NCBI RefSeq assembly: GCF_014356525.2
Contig: NC_052511.1
Coordinates: 52,112,149-52,176,148, forward strand
Direction: 5' to 3'
From: Nilaparvata lugens
Taxonomy: Eukaryota > Arthropoda > Insecta > Hemiptera > Delphacidae
Length of the DNA: 64,000 bases
Shown: positions 1 to 9,730 of the stretch, in pieces
Layout of the letters: every line of letters starts with the position of its first letter
Numbering within the stretch: the first letter of the stretch is position 1
Made by a program: the position numbers and the translations under genes
Notes under the pieces: generated by a model
The model's input: only the letters and a program-made list of their open reading frames with translations
Told to the model about the DNA's origin: nothing
Database searches by the model: none

Positions 1-66
1 GTAATTCGCTGAATTTTAAATCGATAAACTAAATTATGAAAATTGATATTATTAAACTAAATTGAC

Positions 67-386
67 TTTTTGTGTAGTTGAGAAGTTGATATTGTGGTAA
101 TTATTCATATTGAATGAAAAAGACTAAGAAATTGTCAAAAAAACACTGATTATTGATAATTAGAAAGACCTACGTTGAGTGGGAGGAGACTGTCTAGCTA
201 GGCCAATGGCAGGCGTTCATGCCCTCGACCAATAGCAGAACTCGCCTACTAGTATAAATTCTGCTGCTCTTGTATTTAGTTTTAGTTTATTAGAGATTGA
301 CAATGGTGTAATAACCGAAACCGGTCTTTCTAATATTATCAATAAAACAGTGGTTTTTTGACAATTTCTTAGTCTTTTTCATTCAA
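67..386. mobile_element. Inverted-repeat element with promoter-like interior
   Basis: Two arms of about 62 bases, 110-170 and 323-387, are near-perfect reverse complements; each begins with GAATGAAAAAGACTAAG. The whole segment is bracketed by the 12-base direct repeat AAACTAAATTGA (about 54-66 and 387-398), which may be a target duplication. The interior holds two CCAAT boxes (about 202 and 228) and TATAAA (about 252), and AATAAA lies in the right arm (about 350). A related left end (CTTTTTGTGTAGTTGAGAAG) recurs inverted at 62596-62652. It has the look of a non-autonomous element, but its class is unknown. Confidence 0.55.
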
Positions 387-398
387 AACTAAATTGAG

Positions 399-662
399 AA
401 AAATACAGATTAAAAAAATGATATGAGTAAATGTTGATATTATAGGAAGAAAACAAATAATTGGCTGCAGAAACAGCCAGTTATAATTAATGTTATAATT
501 TTTTAACTAAAAGTTAGTAAAACTAAAAGGTAGATACACTATAGCAATGCAATTAAATACCAAGTTATAAAGAATTTTCCAAACTTACAATGAAAGATGG
601 TGATGACGATGGACAATCCAATCAAAAACATGTAATACTATAACAGTTAACTACACTGGCTA
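399..662. other. AT-rich spacer, no gene seen
   Basis: Unstructured AT-rich DNA between the inverted-repeat element and the GAA tract. No coding potential, and no repeat shared with the rest of the window was noticed. Confidence 0.5.
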
Positions 663-950
663 CAAAACAAAATAATAATAATAATAATAAGAATAAGGAG
701 AAGAAGAGGAAAAAGAAGAAGAAGAAGACAAGAAGGAGGAGGAAGACGTGATAGGATGAATTGGAGTAGATAGAAGGAGATTGATGATAGAAAGAAAAAA
801 CCCTGAAGAGTGGGGAGAGGAAGAGAAAATGATGGAATGGCAAGACGAAGAAAAACAAGGAGAAGAAGAAGAGGAAGAAGAAGAAGGAGAAGAAGAAGAA
901 GAAGAAGAAGAAGAAAAAGAAGAAGAAGAGGAAGAAGAAGAAGAAGCGTG
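663..950. repeat. (AAT)n then (GAA)n polypurine tract
   Basis: Starts with (ATA)n at 668-690 and continues as imperfect GAA/GGA triplets to 950. The low-complexity Phe/Leu frame on the minus strand here is a by-product of the triplets. Purines are on the + strand. Confidence 0.9.
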
Positions 951-1237
951 AAGAAGGTAGCCTACAGTAGTTAGTTATAAGGGTAGAAGACCAGTACCCG
1001 CATCGTATAACTCGCTCTCTTATTGTTCACACATGATTGTATGTTGTTTACTGGTCGGCCAAGGGTCAGCCACACACATCATGGTCTTCTCTACTGATGT
1101 GTCTTTCGCCCGTCCAAAAGTTGTACTTTGTTGGATGTGGGATGTCGTGGTGGGACTAGGAAAAATATGAGTTAGGGACACCAGCAGCCAGTATGTGGTG
1201 ACCACTTCTCTCCCACTGTAAACTACACTTTGATCTG
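951..1237. other. Spacer, no gene seen
   Basis: Mixed-composition DNA. A 100-codon minus-strand frame (1020-1322) crosses it and runs into the tandem duplication; it has no recognisable domain and no splice or start context I trust. Confidence 0.4.
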
Positions 1238-1589
1238 TTCTGTATTTTGTTCTGTGTTGTCGGTTAGGCGTTAGGGAAGGATAGGGAATACCTTTCTGAG
1301 ATCTTCTGTCTCTCTTCTTCATATTTCACAATGTATTTTAATTGTCAAAAACCTTGTCTTCATTCGTTCCTGCTTCTTTCTGTCTCGAAATCTCTTTTGA
1401 ATCGATCATTGCACATGTTCTGTATTTTGTTCTGTGTTGTCGGATGGGGAAGGATAGGGAATACCTTCCTGGGATCTTCTGTCTCTCTTCTTCATATTTT
1501 ACAATGTATTTTAATTGTCAAAAACTTTGTCTTAATTCGTTCCTGCTTCTTTCTCTCTTGAAATTTCTCTTGAATTGATCATTGCACAT
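1238..1589. repeat. Two-copy tandem duplication, ~180-bp unit
   Basis: Unit 1 (1238-1417) and unit 2 (1418-1589) both begin TTCTGTATTTTGTTCTGTG and end GATCATTGCACAT. They differ by scattered substitutions and a short indel near the GGAAGGATAGGG motif. The two overlapping 76-78 codon frames (1331-1578) are the same repeat read in two frames. Confidence 0.85.
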
Positions 1590-1626
1590 CAGCTTTACAA
1601 TCAATGAAATGAGATGAAGCAAGAAA

Positions 1627-2343
1627 TAGTATCTTACGTCACAAGGACGGGAAGGGGCCTTTTGCATGCGAAAATGATGTTTCTAGTCGAGGTCAGAATT
1701 TCATTCGAGCACTGCATAAAGCTGCGTACACATAAACGCGCCTCCAACACGCTCCGCCCTCGTACCGCCCTCGTTCCTGCATCGAACTACAGTCGCTCCG
1801 CCCCCGCACCCATCATGAACGTTACGGAAGATACTCTTCTCGCGTTCCCCGGTCGAACCACTGTTGCTCGCCGGTCGATCATCAATCGCTCTGCTGGAGT
1901 GACGTTCGGTTGCGGAGCAGAACGAAAGTCTGTACGCACCTTATGACTTTACGTCCAAGTAACGTACACTATTTTTGTCATAATAATCTAAAGAAGGATA
2001 ATTGAGAAAATAGAAAACATTACCTGTTTGTGCTGAAGTTAACTTTCTACATGCATTCTATAAACATAACCTAGTTTACAAATTCCGAATCAGGAATTTT
2101 GTGGAAGTTGACAAAACTTCCATCTGAGGCGCTAAAGGTGTTTTTTTTTTGTTTGCTGTTTTGCGGAACTAGGAAACATACTCGACTGTAAAGGAATCAT
2201 ATGGTTTAATTACAGTAGTAGTACAGTCAAAATGGTCGTATGCTTCAGTGAGAATTATATGTTTATTTGTTCTGCAAACAGCTATTTACCTGAGTGATTT
2301 CATGCATGGAAAACAGCTGAAATTGAATGACTATGACAAAAAA
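1627..2343 (+). repeat. LR1 copy 1 (~715-bp interspersed repeat)
   Basis: Aligns by eye, inverted, with 46008-46757: shared blocks include GACGGGAAGGGGCCTTTTGC, ATTTCATTCGAGCACTGCA, TTTGTCATAATAATCT and CAGCTGTTTTCCATGCATGA (read on one strand or the other). No terminal inverted repeat or coding region is visible, so its class is unknown. This copy carries a GC-rich insert (1717-1944) that the other lacks, and lacks the hairpin insert that the other carries. Confidence 0.75.
1717..1944. mobile_element. GC-rich insert with M1-like termini inside LR1
   Basis: Opens TAAAGCTGCGTACA and closes TGTACGCACCTTA, i.e. inverted ends matching the M1 consensus (AAGGTGCGTACAG). The interior is much richer in G+C than its surroundings and unlike the M1 interior. 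The corresponding place in LR1 copy 2 (near 46670) has no insert, so this segment arrived after LR1 spread. The 110-codon open frame at 1614-1946 is a fusion of LR1 and insert, not a gene. Confidence 0.6.
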
Positions 2344-2993
2344 TATTTATTTGGCGAAGCTAGAACTTCTCAGTCCTCTCCACAACTCAACCTTGGAATG
2401 GTTGAAAATGAATAGAGCATTAAGTCTCGCTGTTTTTCTCTCTCACTTTTGTTTCTATCTTTTCTCACCTTTAGCTCTATTCTATGTTCCATTTTCTTCT
2501 GTTTTCACTGATCATTCTCCTGTGAATCGATATTCATTCATGAACTTTGCATGTATTTTCTTGATATTTTCTCATGAACTCTTCAACCTGCAACCCAGTT
2601 TATCATATACCTCACTCATCTTACATTTCTAAAGTCTTTCTCATCAACCTATTCCTTTCCAATTCTCTCCGAACTCAACTTTTTCTGCCCCAAAAACTCC
2701 CTCAGTGGAATAAAAAAAGTGACAGAGAATGAATCAGTTAGGGAGATAGATGGATAAATTTTATTTTACAATTATTGTTACTAGGCTTGTCGCCTATGGT
2801 AACATGGTTACAATAATAATTACAGTTTTACAAATTTTCTTAAATGTTAACACGGCTGCATTACATGACTCTATTACATTCTCATAATAAAAATAATAAT
2901 ACTACATGATCATATAATATTCATGATAGTATAGTAGAATAGAAAAGGATGAATTATAATAAAATTATACAATCAACGGAAATATGATAGAGA
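2344..2993. other. Spacer with a small hairpin, no gene seen
   Basis: T/C-rich to about 2700, then AT-rich. A hairpin at 2776-2804 pairs TGTTAC with GTAACA around TAGGC/GCCTA. The minus-strand reading running away from it contains AATAAA just downstream, so it may be the tail of an old retroelement. A 101-codon frame at 2327-2632 (+) has mixed composition but starts inside LR1 and matches nothing I know. Confidence 0.4.
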
Positions 2994-3210
2994 GATTGAT
3001 TGATTGAGTACTTTATTCATGTAGATTACAATATATACTGGCTTATACACTTATATACAATAGCTTACAATACAGCAAAATTATAGATGAATTTACATAA
3101 TATATACTAAGAAAATAATAATCATTGAACTGTGTATGATATGAAAAAAGCAATTTTCAATAACTATAGATAATATTGTTATGCATCTACATGAATTGGC
3201 GGAGCTTTGG
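2994..3210 (-). mobile_element. SR1 copy 1, 5'-truncated
   Basis: On the minus strand it runs from CCAAAGCTCCGCCAATT through GCTGTATTGTAAGCTATTG to AATAAAGTACTCAATCAATC, the diagnostic AATAAA plus (TCAA)n tail of SR1. About 70 bases of the usual 5' part are missing. GA-rich DNA follows at 3211-3255, which is pyrimidine-rich upstream of the element on its own strand. Confidence 0.85.
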
Positions 3211-3255
3211 AGAGTGAGAGGGAGAGAGAGTGTGTGTGTGAGAGAGAGAGTGATG
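3211..3255. repeat. (GA)n/(GT)n microsatellite
   Basis: Short GAGAGA and GTGTGT runs directly 5' of SR1 copy 1 on the element's strand. Confidence 0.8.
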
Positions 3256-3590
3256 CCAGTAGTCCAGTAAGCAAATACATTGGGCTCACAGGAGATTGAT
3301 GAATGAAGGAAGCTTAATTCTGGTAATGGGTGTTGTCGTTTAGGTGGGAGGTCATGTGATTATCGTGTTACACTGCTTCACTACTGAGACAACCGTTTCG
3401 ACCTGCGTTAATCAAAGAGGAATTAACCTAGTTGGATTGAGGTGGATGTTTGTACAGACAGAGAAGGAGAGATCAAACAAAGCAATGTGAATTTCAATGG
3501 GATTTTAGCTATTTAGTTCCCAAAAACTGAATTTTATTATAGCCCACTGTCATCTCTGTCACACTAACTTACTACTTTTCCTCCCAATTT
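3256..3590. other. Spacer, no gene seen
   Basis: Single-copy-looking DNA. Contains ACCGTTTCGACCTGCG (about 3389), a motif that also appears in variant form near 7502 (GGTCGAAACGATCG). No coding signal. Confidence 0.4.
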
Positions 3591-3917
3591 TCTCACTCTC
3601 TCTTCCCCCTCCACAGTTCCTCTCACACACACACTCACTCTCTCTCACTCTCTTTCTCTTTTTTTAGGGTTGTGTGGCAGAGAAGACCTCTCTCTCTCTG
3701 TGTCTATATCCTTTTATCACCTTTTGAGTGTAAGAGAGGGCCAACTGCGCCCTAACTTCGCCCTCCTAGGTCAATAATAAAGGCAGTCATTCAATTCTAA
3801 TCCATTCGATTCATCATCCTCTCCAACTGTCTCACACTCACTCTCTCACTCTTCTTCTCCCTCCCACACTCTCTCTCTCTCACAATCTGACTCTCTCCAT
3901 CACTATGTCTCTATCTA

Positions 3918-3950
<33 letters not shown>

Positions 3951-4035
3951 GACTCTCTGACTCTCTCCATCACTATGTCTCTCTCTCTCAGACTCTGTAC
4001 ATCACCATGTCTCCATCTATTTATCTCACTCACTC
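3591..4035. repeat. (CT)n/(CA)n tract with short direct repeats
   Basis: Polypyrimidine on the + strand with a purer CT run around 3922-3950. GACTCTCTCCATCACTATGT occurs twice, about 70 bases apart (near 3890 and 3958). Interrupted at 3725-3825 by ordinary sequence containing AATAATAAAGG. Confidence 0.85.
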
Positions 4036-4418
4036 TCTCCTCGACATTAGGTCACTCTCTGATAACCCGGTTAGATTCCAGTGAAGAGAGGGTAAGAGAG
4101 AGGGGTAGTAGGAGTGAGAAAGAGGGTAGTTTGGGTTCGTCCATTAACGCAACATCTATTAGCCGGGATTATACCTTAATGGGAGCCATGTAACACCTTT
4201 ATCCTTAGCCGTGATCATGTGATCACCCCGGGATTACCTTGGCCATATATTTTGATCCCTTCTGCCCCGATAGTTGGCCCTAACATGCGACCTGGTCTGG
4301 ATTGATGGTAAATTTAGGGAGCCACTTTGGTTCCCTAGGTAGGGAAAGGATTTAGATTCACCCTATGGAACAGGATTTTTTTATGAAAAATTGGTATCGA
4401 TTTGGAATGAGTGGTGGT
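4036..4418. other. Moderately GC-rich spacer, no gene seen
   Basis: Higher G+C than the flanks, with CCCGGGATTACC and small palindromes such as GTGATCATGTGATCAC (4212-4227). No open frame of note and no second copy in the window. It could be a unique regulatory or transcribed segment; nothing decides this. Confidence 0.35.
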
Positions 4419-4447
4419 ATTCAATTCAATTCAATTCTTTATTGCCA
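4419..4447 (-). mobile_element. Retroelement 3' tail, AATAAA + (GAATT)n
   Basis: On the minus strand GGCAATAAAGAATTGAATTG runs into further ATTGA repeats, the arrangement expected at the 3' end of a non-LTR element. The body upstream on that strand (from about 4450) is too decayed to delimit. Confidence 0.5.
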
Positions 4448-4727
4448 AAATTTAACAACGTAACAAATGAAAGGTTAATAAATCAAACACTTATCACAAG
4501 AAAATAAAATAAAATAGTGTTTACGAGTTTGTATTTCTTGAATAGTTCCAAATTTTCTTAAATAACTCAATATTATTCGTTAAAAGTGATAACTGAGTGG
4601 GATATTTCTAATTAATTTATCAATTTAAAGCCATCTAAATTCAAAATTATAGTTTTAATGTTTATTTTGGAACAAAATTTTAAAAAAATTGTACACGTGA
4701 AATTCTAACCTAATCTTGGACTTTGTC
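4448..4727. other. AT-rich spacer, probably old retroelement body
   Basis: AT-rich, no coding frame. It probably includes the degraded body belonging to the (GAATT)n tail at 4419. Confidence 0.35.
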
Positions 4728-4830
4728 ACCTATAAATTTGGAAGAAAAATAGCACAAGGACTACCTTATCATTTTATCTTTCAATGTTATTACATTAGTG
4801 TCATTTGCATTTTGAAGAAAAAATAAATTG
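4728..4830 (+). mobile_element. SR2 copy 1
   Basis: Carries the SR2 core TAAATTTGGAAGAAAAATAG followed by CACAAGGACTACCTTATC and ends in AAAAAATAAAT. Same core as at 43966-44063 (+), 36190-36275 (-) and 62030-62130 (-). Confidence 0.7.
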
Positions 4831-5083
4831 TAAATCAACTACTTAGAACTAAAAATCTAAAAATTGCTTCAGGCACCACCAGCAAAAGGATATAAGTATA
4901 TCTTCTATATCTTCAAGTTTCACTGATATAATATGAGACGAGGTCTACTTCAAATTGTTAGCATAGGTTGAATAGGAAACAGATGAATGCTACAGATGAA
5001 TGATCCATGATGGATGAATGCTGAAAGTCGAAGTGGATATCTCCGTAGAGAAAAGATAGCACAAGAAGATATCTCTTGGTATA
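4831..5083. other. AT-rich spacer, no gene seen
   Basis: Contains tandem ACAGATGAATG (about 4980-5000) and ATATCT repeats; otherwise featureless. Confidence 0.4.
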
Positions 5084-5295
5084 AAGTGAGGTCCACGTTA
5101 TAATGACAGTATTTGATCAACTTTAGTTTTGCTATACTTGTCTATCATTCGACAAAGCCGGTGGTACTATCCTTTTCTAGGTTCACAACGATGCCAATGT
5201 TTTTGATAGTGTAGAAATATAATTAATTGATGCAGAGAATCGGAATCGCTATTCTCCTATTTTTATCCACTGCCATTATAAAGTGGACCTCACTA
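5084..5295. mobile_element. M2 copy 1, inverted-repeat element
   Basis: About 212 bases bounded by inverted termini AGTGAGGTCCACGTTATAAT at the left and the reverse complement ending CCTCACTA at the right, followed by TA. The interior aligns in reverse with the copy at 27450-27658 (shared GCCGGTGGTACTATCCTTTT). TA target use and short inverted ends suggest a Tc1/mariner-type non-autonomous element. Confidence 0.85.
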
Positions 5296-5344
5296 TAGGC
5301 TGTTTATGTTGCAAATTTCACTGTTAACTCATTCGATAGTCCTA

Positions 5345-5410
5345 GTATTTTTTCAAAGAAGCTCTGTGACGCTGGTGTTTTTTTCAAAGAAGCTATGTGA
5401 CGCTGGTAGT
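5345..5410. repeat. Two-copy ~35-bp tandem duplication
   Basis: TTTTTTCAAAGAAGCTCTGT and its neighbour TTTTTTCAAAGAAGCTATGT, each followed by GACGCTGGT. Confidence 0.85.
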
Positions 5411-5427
5411 CTCTCATGGTGTGACAT

Positions 5428-5603
5428 TCTTAAGGTGCGTACAGATCTACGCGCCGCGAACATGAGCAATTCACTCTCAATCAGCTGACTATATCTGTAT
5501 TTTTACAGAAACGGTAAGATACAGTTATAAAAAGCAGAGTATATGATTCTAAGATGAATGAGAATCATCTCATATGAATCATATGATTCTATGATTGAGT
5601 ACA
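5428..5603. mobile_element. M1 half copy plus palindromic flank
   Basis: Begins TTAAGGTGCGTACAG and covers the left arm and the segment TTTTTACAGAAACGGTAAG of M1, then departs. It is followed by a second inverted motif, GATGAATGAGAATCATCTC with CATATGAATCATATG. That flank also accompanies the M1 copy at 25053 in reverse order, so flank and element travel together. Confidence 0.75.
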
Positions 5604-5774
5604 TAAAGGTGCGTACAGATTTACGCGCCGCGAACATGAGCAATTCACTTTTAATCAGCTGATGCCAAGCTTTTTATATCTGTATCTTACCGTTTCTGTA
5701 AAAATACAGATATAGTCAGCTGATTAAAAGTGAATTGCTCATGTTCGCGGCGCGTATATCTGTATTCACCTTTA
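5604..5774. mobile_element. M1 copy 2, palindromic element
   Basis: Arms of about 60 bases: the left starts AAGGTGCGTACAGATTTACG and includes CGCGCCGCGAACATGAGCAA, the right is its reverse complement. The loop (GCCAAGCTTTTTATATCTGT to TTTTTACAGA) is inverted relative to the copy at 25053. There is no coding capacity. A foldback or MITE-type element. Confidence 0.85.
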
Positions 5775-5861
5775 CACTTTCACCCGACCACATGACTGTA
5801 ATAATAGACAGTAGTCGACAGTAATAGGCTCGAGTTAACAAGAAATCGGCTTGAAAATTTT

Positions 5862-5913
5862 GACAGTTTTGGGCTATGCCTGTTGTCTTCTCCCAATTAT
5901 ATTATATTTATTA
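5862..5913 (+). mobile_element. SR2 copy 2, 5' part (split by Helitron)
   Basis: GACAGTTTTGGGCTATGCCT and GTTGTCTTCTCCCAATTATA match SR2 copy 3 at 17394. The element is interrupted after 5913 and resumes at 6612. Confidence 0.8.
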
Positions 5914-6611
5914 CTAGCCGTCAGGCTCGCTTCGCTCGCCATATCCGTCTAGCCAGGGGGCTCCGCCCCCTGGACCCCCGACTGGATCGTCCAAGAATGA
6001 GGTAAGCAGGCTCGCTTCGCTCGCCTGCATTTTTTCATTTTTATCATATTATATTAGGACAATCCAGTCGGGGGTCCAGACTAAACGTCTAGCTAAACAG
6101 ATATGGCGAGCGAAGCGAGCCTGACGGCTAGAAATATAATATTCCCAGGATTGAAGTAGCAGTGCCCAATCAATTTTTCCGCGATAAATGCATTCAAATC
6201 TTCAACTTGGTGCCAACCTAACAAAATCAACTCAACTCAATGCCAACCTGACAAAATTATCAATTTAGTTGCCAGTTAACAACTGTTTCGAAGAGGTACT
6301 CTATCTAGATTATAGTTCTATAGTAACATATGGTATGGAAATTTCAATTCTAATTAAGAGATTGGGAGAAGAAGAATATACATGCTAAAAGACGAACTTT
6401 AAACCCTTAAAAACAACCCTTAGAGTTGAAATATTGCCAAAAGATTCCTTAGTGCGCCTCTAAAGGGCCAACTGAACATACCTACCAAATTTGAACATTT
6501 TTGGTCTGGTAGATTTTTAGTTCTGCGAGTGAGTGAGTGAGTGAGTGAGTCAGTCAGTCAGTCAGTCAGTGAGTGAGTGCCATTTCGCTTTTATATATAT
6601 ATATATATAGA
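5914..6611 (-). mobile_element. Non-autonomous Helitron, copy 1
   Basis: Read on the minus strand it begins TCTATATATATATAAAAGCG preceded by A, and ends GAGCCTGACGGCTAG followed by T. This is the A|TC...CTAG|T arrangement of Helitrons. It has no terminal duplication, and a comparable end pair is seen at 34073-34793. Its 3' region (5914-6131) forms a large GC-rich foldback. An inner CTAG (5949-5952) lies beside a 19-base GC hairpin (CAGGGGGCTCCGCCCCCTG, + strand), so there are two possible 3' terminators 35 bases apart. (GAGT)n/(CAGT)n and (TA)n runs lie near the 5' end. No Rep/helicase coding. It sits inside SR2 copy 2. Confidence 0.75.
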
Positions 6612-6655
6612 TAATCATGATCTGTAATGCCAATGAAATAAATAAATAATAAATA
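6612..6655 (+). mobile_element. SR2 copy 2, 3' part
   Basis: TAATCATGATCTGTAATG then CCAATGAAATAAATAAATAA, the SR2 3' end. Joined to 5862-5913 it matches the uninterrupted copy at 17394-17478. Confidence 0.75.
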
Positions 6656-7548
6656 AAATTGGAACATGAACTACCTATATCATGGAATCTTCTTATGCTA
6701 TCATTTCTCTAATCGAAGAGGTTACATGCATGTTTCAACATAGTTTCAAGGATTCTTGACGCATATTGAAATTATATTTCAACATTCATTCATCATAATA
6801 ATAATCAAACAAAAATCAAATTAAAATACTGTCAACCGCAGTCCTCAATTTATCATCTATCTAATCATCAATTCTTCAGTAAATCTGTATTCTTATATCT
6901 TGAATCATCAATTTTATTCATTTATTTAATTATTTACATCAATAGAGAAATTACAGCTTTACGCCAAAACAAGCCTAATTGAAAATCAATTATTTACACA
7001 AACAAAAAATAAATTGATAAAAAAGAGAGAAATGGAAAAATAACAATAAAATGGTTTGGAGCAAACATTATAAATAGAAAATAACACAAGACAAAATAAA
7101 AAGTTGACTAAAGAAAAAACAAAATAGACTAACTGAAAAAATAGAGCAGGTAGCTCTATATAATAGCTCTAATATCAAGGCCTTCTCAAAGCCTACTTTG
7201 AGAAAAAGAAAAGGAGTTTTAAATTAAAAAATGTTTGATCTGCAAAATTGAATTAGGCATCTAGAATTTAAGAGCTTGATAATATTTTTCACAGTAATTA
7301 CGAAAATTATCAGCGAATTTTACAGTAGACTTGCCAAAGAGTTACACTCTTTGACAAATTAATCCACAGTTCAAAATTACCGCCTTACTAAGTATCCACC
7401 AACCCAACCCCCACCACAACCTATTCCACCACCTTCATCCCTTACCACACATAGCTCTGTCATCTGAGTGAATTCCCACAGTCTGATGATGACCAACAAC
7501 AGGTCGAAACGATCGTCACTACAAAAGTAAGTGCATTTTCGCTTCAAA
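6656..7548. other. AT-rich spacer with a minus-strand retroelement tail
   Basis: No gene. Around 6905-6990 the minus strand reads AGGCTTGTTTTGGCGTAAAG and then ATTAAATAAATGAATAAAAT, consistent with a further retroelement 3' end. A small hairpin lies near 7150 (AGCTCTATATAATAGCT). The motif GGTCGAAACGATCG occurs near 7502. Confidence 0.4.
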
Positions 7549-8168
7549 AGTTTTTTCCTCCACCTACTGTCAAAAGTACACTTACTTTACTCCCTGAAAC
7601 ATGATACTAAAGTGTCACTTTTTCGCTCTCGGTACTAAAAAAACTCCCTAGGGAGTAAAAGTGACTCCATTTAAATAACATGGGAAGCATCTCTATTTTA
7701 AAAATGTACATTTGGAATAGGTCAGAAGGTCCAAGCTCAGATGAGGAAGCATATAGAATAGTCATTAAACCAACTAAATTCAATACCTCAACCAGACATT
7801 TGATCGATATATGAAATTTATGTTTGTATGCTGAAATTATTATTACAAACTTCATATCACTATACTAAAAAAAATGTATATATTTTTTTCTTTTATTCCA
7901 TGTTATTCGAAATATCAGTCAACGAATATTACTTATTAACTAATCAAATTTGAAACGGGAACTTCATCATAGCTGTAGTTTGGGCTGTCATTGTTGTTAC
8001 AACTTTAGCCGACAGATAGTGCTGTCGGAGGAGAACTGTGATTACAAGCCAGCTGTTTCTGTTTACTTTTTAGATTATGACATGTTGTAACACATTGTTC
8101 GGTCACATACGTTTTTAAAAATTATTTTATTAGCAGTTTTTATAAAAATGTAGGTGGAGGAAAAATGT
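7549..8168. mobile_element. Segment bounded by short inverted repeats
   Basis: TTTTTTCCTCCACCTAC at 7549-7567 is matched in reverse by GTAGGTGGAGGAAAAA at 8150-8168. Inside is the 14-base palindrome ACTCCCTAGGGAGT (7649-7662). No coding frame beyond an unrecognised 82-codon reading (7607-7855, -). An element of about 620 bases is possible, but with one copy the boundaries are inference. Confidence 0.4.
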
Positions 8169-8300
8169 TGTGTATATCACGAGTGAAAAATGTTTTTTCT
8201 CCCTCAGGAAAATTGTTGCCCTCGGCTTCGCCTCGGGCTTCGAACTTTCCCCTCAGGGAGAAAAAACAGCACTTCTCACTCTAGATATACAAATAACTAT
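8169..8300. repeat. Foldback with GC-rich core
   Basis: GTATATCACGAGTGAAAAAT with TTTTTTCTCCCTCAGG pairs with CCCTCAGGGAGAAAAAACAG and CACTCTAGATATAC. The loop CCCTCGGCTTCGCCTCGGGC is GC-rich. The 3' edge ACAAATAACTATTT is shared with the foldback ending near 12153, so these are related elements. Confidence 0.65.
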
Positions 8301-8815
8301 TTTTAAAATTCAAGTTCAATTTTAACAGTGAAAAAGTATGGATATACAACAGAGTAAACTTGCAATATATTCGATAGAGAAGACTTTCGAAACCACACGT
8401 GCTGGATGCGTTGAATATGAAGTAAGGGTAAATGAAAAGACCCGATAAAAGTGATGGTAGGGTGAAAAAGAACGAAAGAGGAAGAAGGTGTAAAACAAAG
8501 AAGGAGAACTAGAGTGACTCAACACAAAACTTAACAAAATATCAAGGAGCGAAGAAGTAAGTGTGTACAATAGCCTTACTTTACAGATGGATGCCCGTCA
8601 TTGTTTCTCCTCGGAGGCGTCCTTAGTCCTTAACTCTTAAGACGACACTCTCCATTACGCTAACAAATATTTTAATGCTTGCCTTTCACACCCCCTCCCT
8701 CTTAAACCGTGTTGTTTTACAAAATAAAATAATGGTGCGTAGAAAATGAAGTCGCTGCTAGACGCTAACATCTCCTGTTTCTTTTGCTGCTGTCCTGGGG
8801 TATCCTTTGTCTTCT
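8301..8815. other. Spacer, no gene seen
   Basis: Mixed DNA with a weak polypurine stretch near 8470-8510. Minus-strand frames of 82 and 62 codons (8322-8570, 8655-8843) show no recognisable protein. From 8760 it grades into the CT tract. Confidence 0.4.
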
Positions 8816-9459
8816 TCCTGTCTCCTTCGTCCTTCACCACCACCTCCTACTCCTCCTTCTCCACTCTCTCCTCCTCCTCCTAATTCTTCATCCCATTCAT
8901 CTATGTAGTAACTCTTTTAGAGGGAAACGCGTCAAGCAACTTAAAACTCCACCAGAGTGAATTGCGTTAATTTAATTAATGAACGGAAAGTCGGACATCT
9001 ACTCCTCATCCTTCTTCCTCTCTTCTTCTTCTTCTTCTTCATCTCCTTCTTCTTCTTCTTCCTCTTCTTTTCTTCCTCTTCTTCTTCTGCTGCTTCTCCT
9101 TCTTCTTCTTCTTCTTCTTCTTCTTCTTCTCTTGCTCCTCCATCTCCTCCTTCTTCCTCTTCTTCCTCTCCTTCTTCTCCTTCTTCTACTTCTTCTCTTG
9201 CTCCTCCATATCCTCCTTCTTCTCCTTCTCCTCCTTCTCATCCTTCACCTCCATCTCCTCCTTTTCCTCCTTCTCCTCCTTCTCATCCTTCACCTCCTTC
9301 TCCTCCTTCTCCTCCTCCTCCTCCTTATTCTTCTCCTTCTTCTTCTTCTTCTTTTTCTTCTTCCTCTTCTTCTTCTTCTTCCTCTTTTCTTCTTCTTCTC
9401 CTGCTACTCCACCTGCTCCTCCACATCTTTCTCATCTTATTTTATTTTATTTAATTATT
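8816..9459. repeat. Large (TTC)n/(TCC)n polypyrimidine tract, block 1
   Basis: CT tract in two parts, 8816-8890 and 8999-9430, with a ~110-base non-repetitive gap. The second part is built of TTC/TCC triplets with a longer motif (CTCCTTCTCATCCTTCACCT) recurring near 9230 and 9280. It opens three long overlapping low-complexity frames (Ser/Pro, Leu, and Arg on the other strand), a hallmark of microsatellite rather than gene. Confidence 0.9.
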
Positions 9460-9730
9460 TTGGTAGAGAGTTAGTGGGATATTTTTAATATTCTTTCCGA
9501 AGAATAGACATTGATATGTCCAAACTCCGCCAATTTATGTAGATGCAGAACAATATAATTATCTATGGTTATTACAAATTGCTTTTCTCATATCATATAC
9601 AGTTCAATAATTATTTTTTTAGTCTATATTATATGTAGATTCATCTATAATTCTGCTGTATTGTAAGCTATTGTATATAAGTGTATAAGCCAGTATATTG
9701 TAATCTACATAAATAAAGTACTCAATCAAT
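9460..9730 (+). mobile_element. SR1 copy 2, near full length
   Basis: Begins TTGGTAGAGAGTTAGTGGG, includes GAATAGACATTGATATGTCC and CTCCGCCAATTTATGTAGA, and ends AATAAAGTACTCAATCAAT. About 270 bases with no coding. It lies exactly between two polypyrimidine blocks. The constant 5' start shared with copies 3, 6 and 7 argues for a SINE-like unit rather than randomly truncated LINE ends. No tRNA-type promoter boxes were found. Confidence 0.9.

Noticed and set aside
1614..1946. 110-codon frame with balanced composition
   Set aside because: Starts in LR1 and ends in a nested insert; the other LR1 copy lacks the insert.
2327..2632. 101-codon + strand frame with hydrophobic stretches
   Set aside because: Begins inside LR1, lies in T/C-rich DNA, no family resemblance or conserved neighbours.
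8957..9488. Long Ser/Pro- and Leu-rich open frames
   Set aside because: Three overlapping registers are open at once because the DNA is TTC/TCC triplets; no domain, no codon bias.
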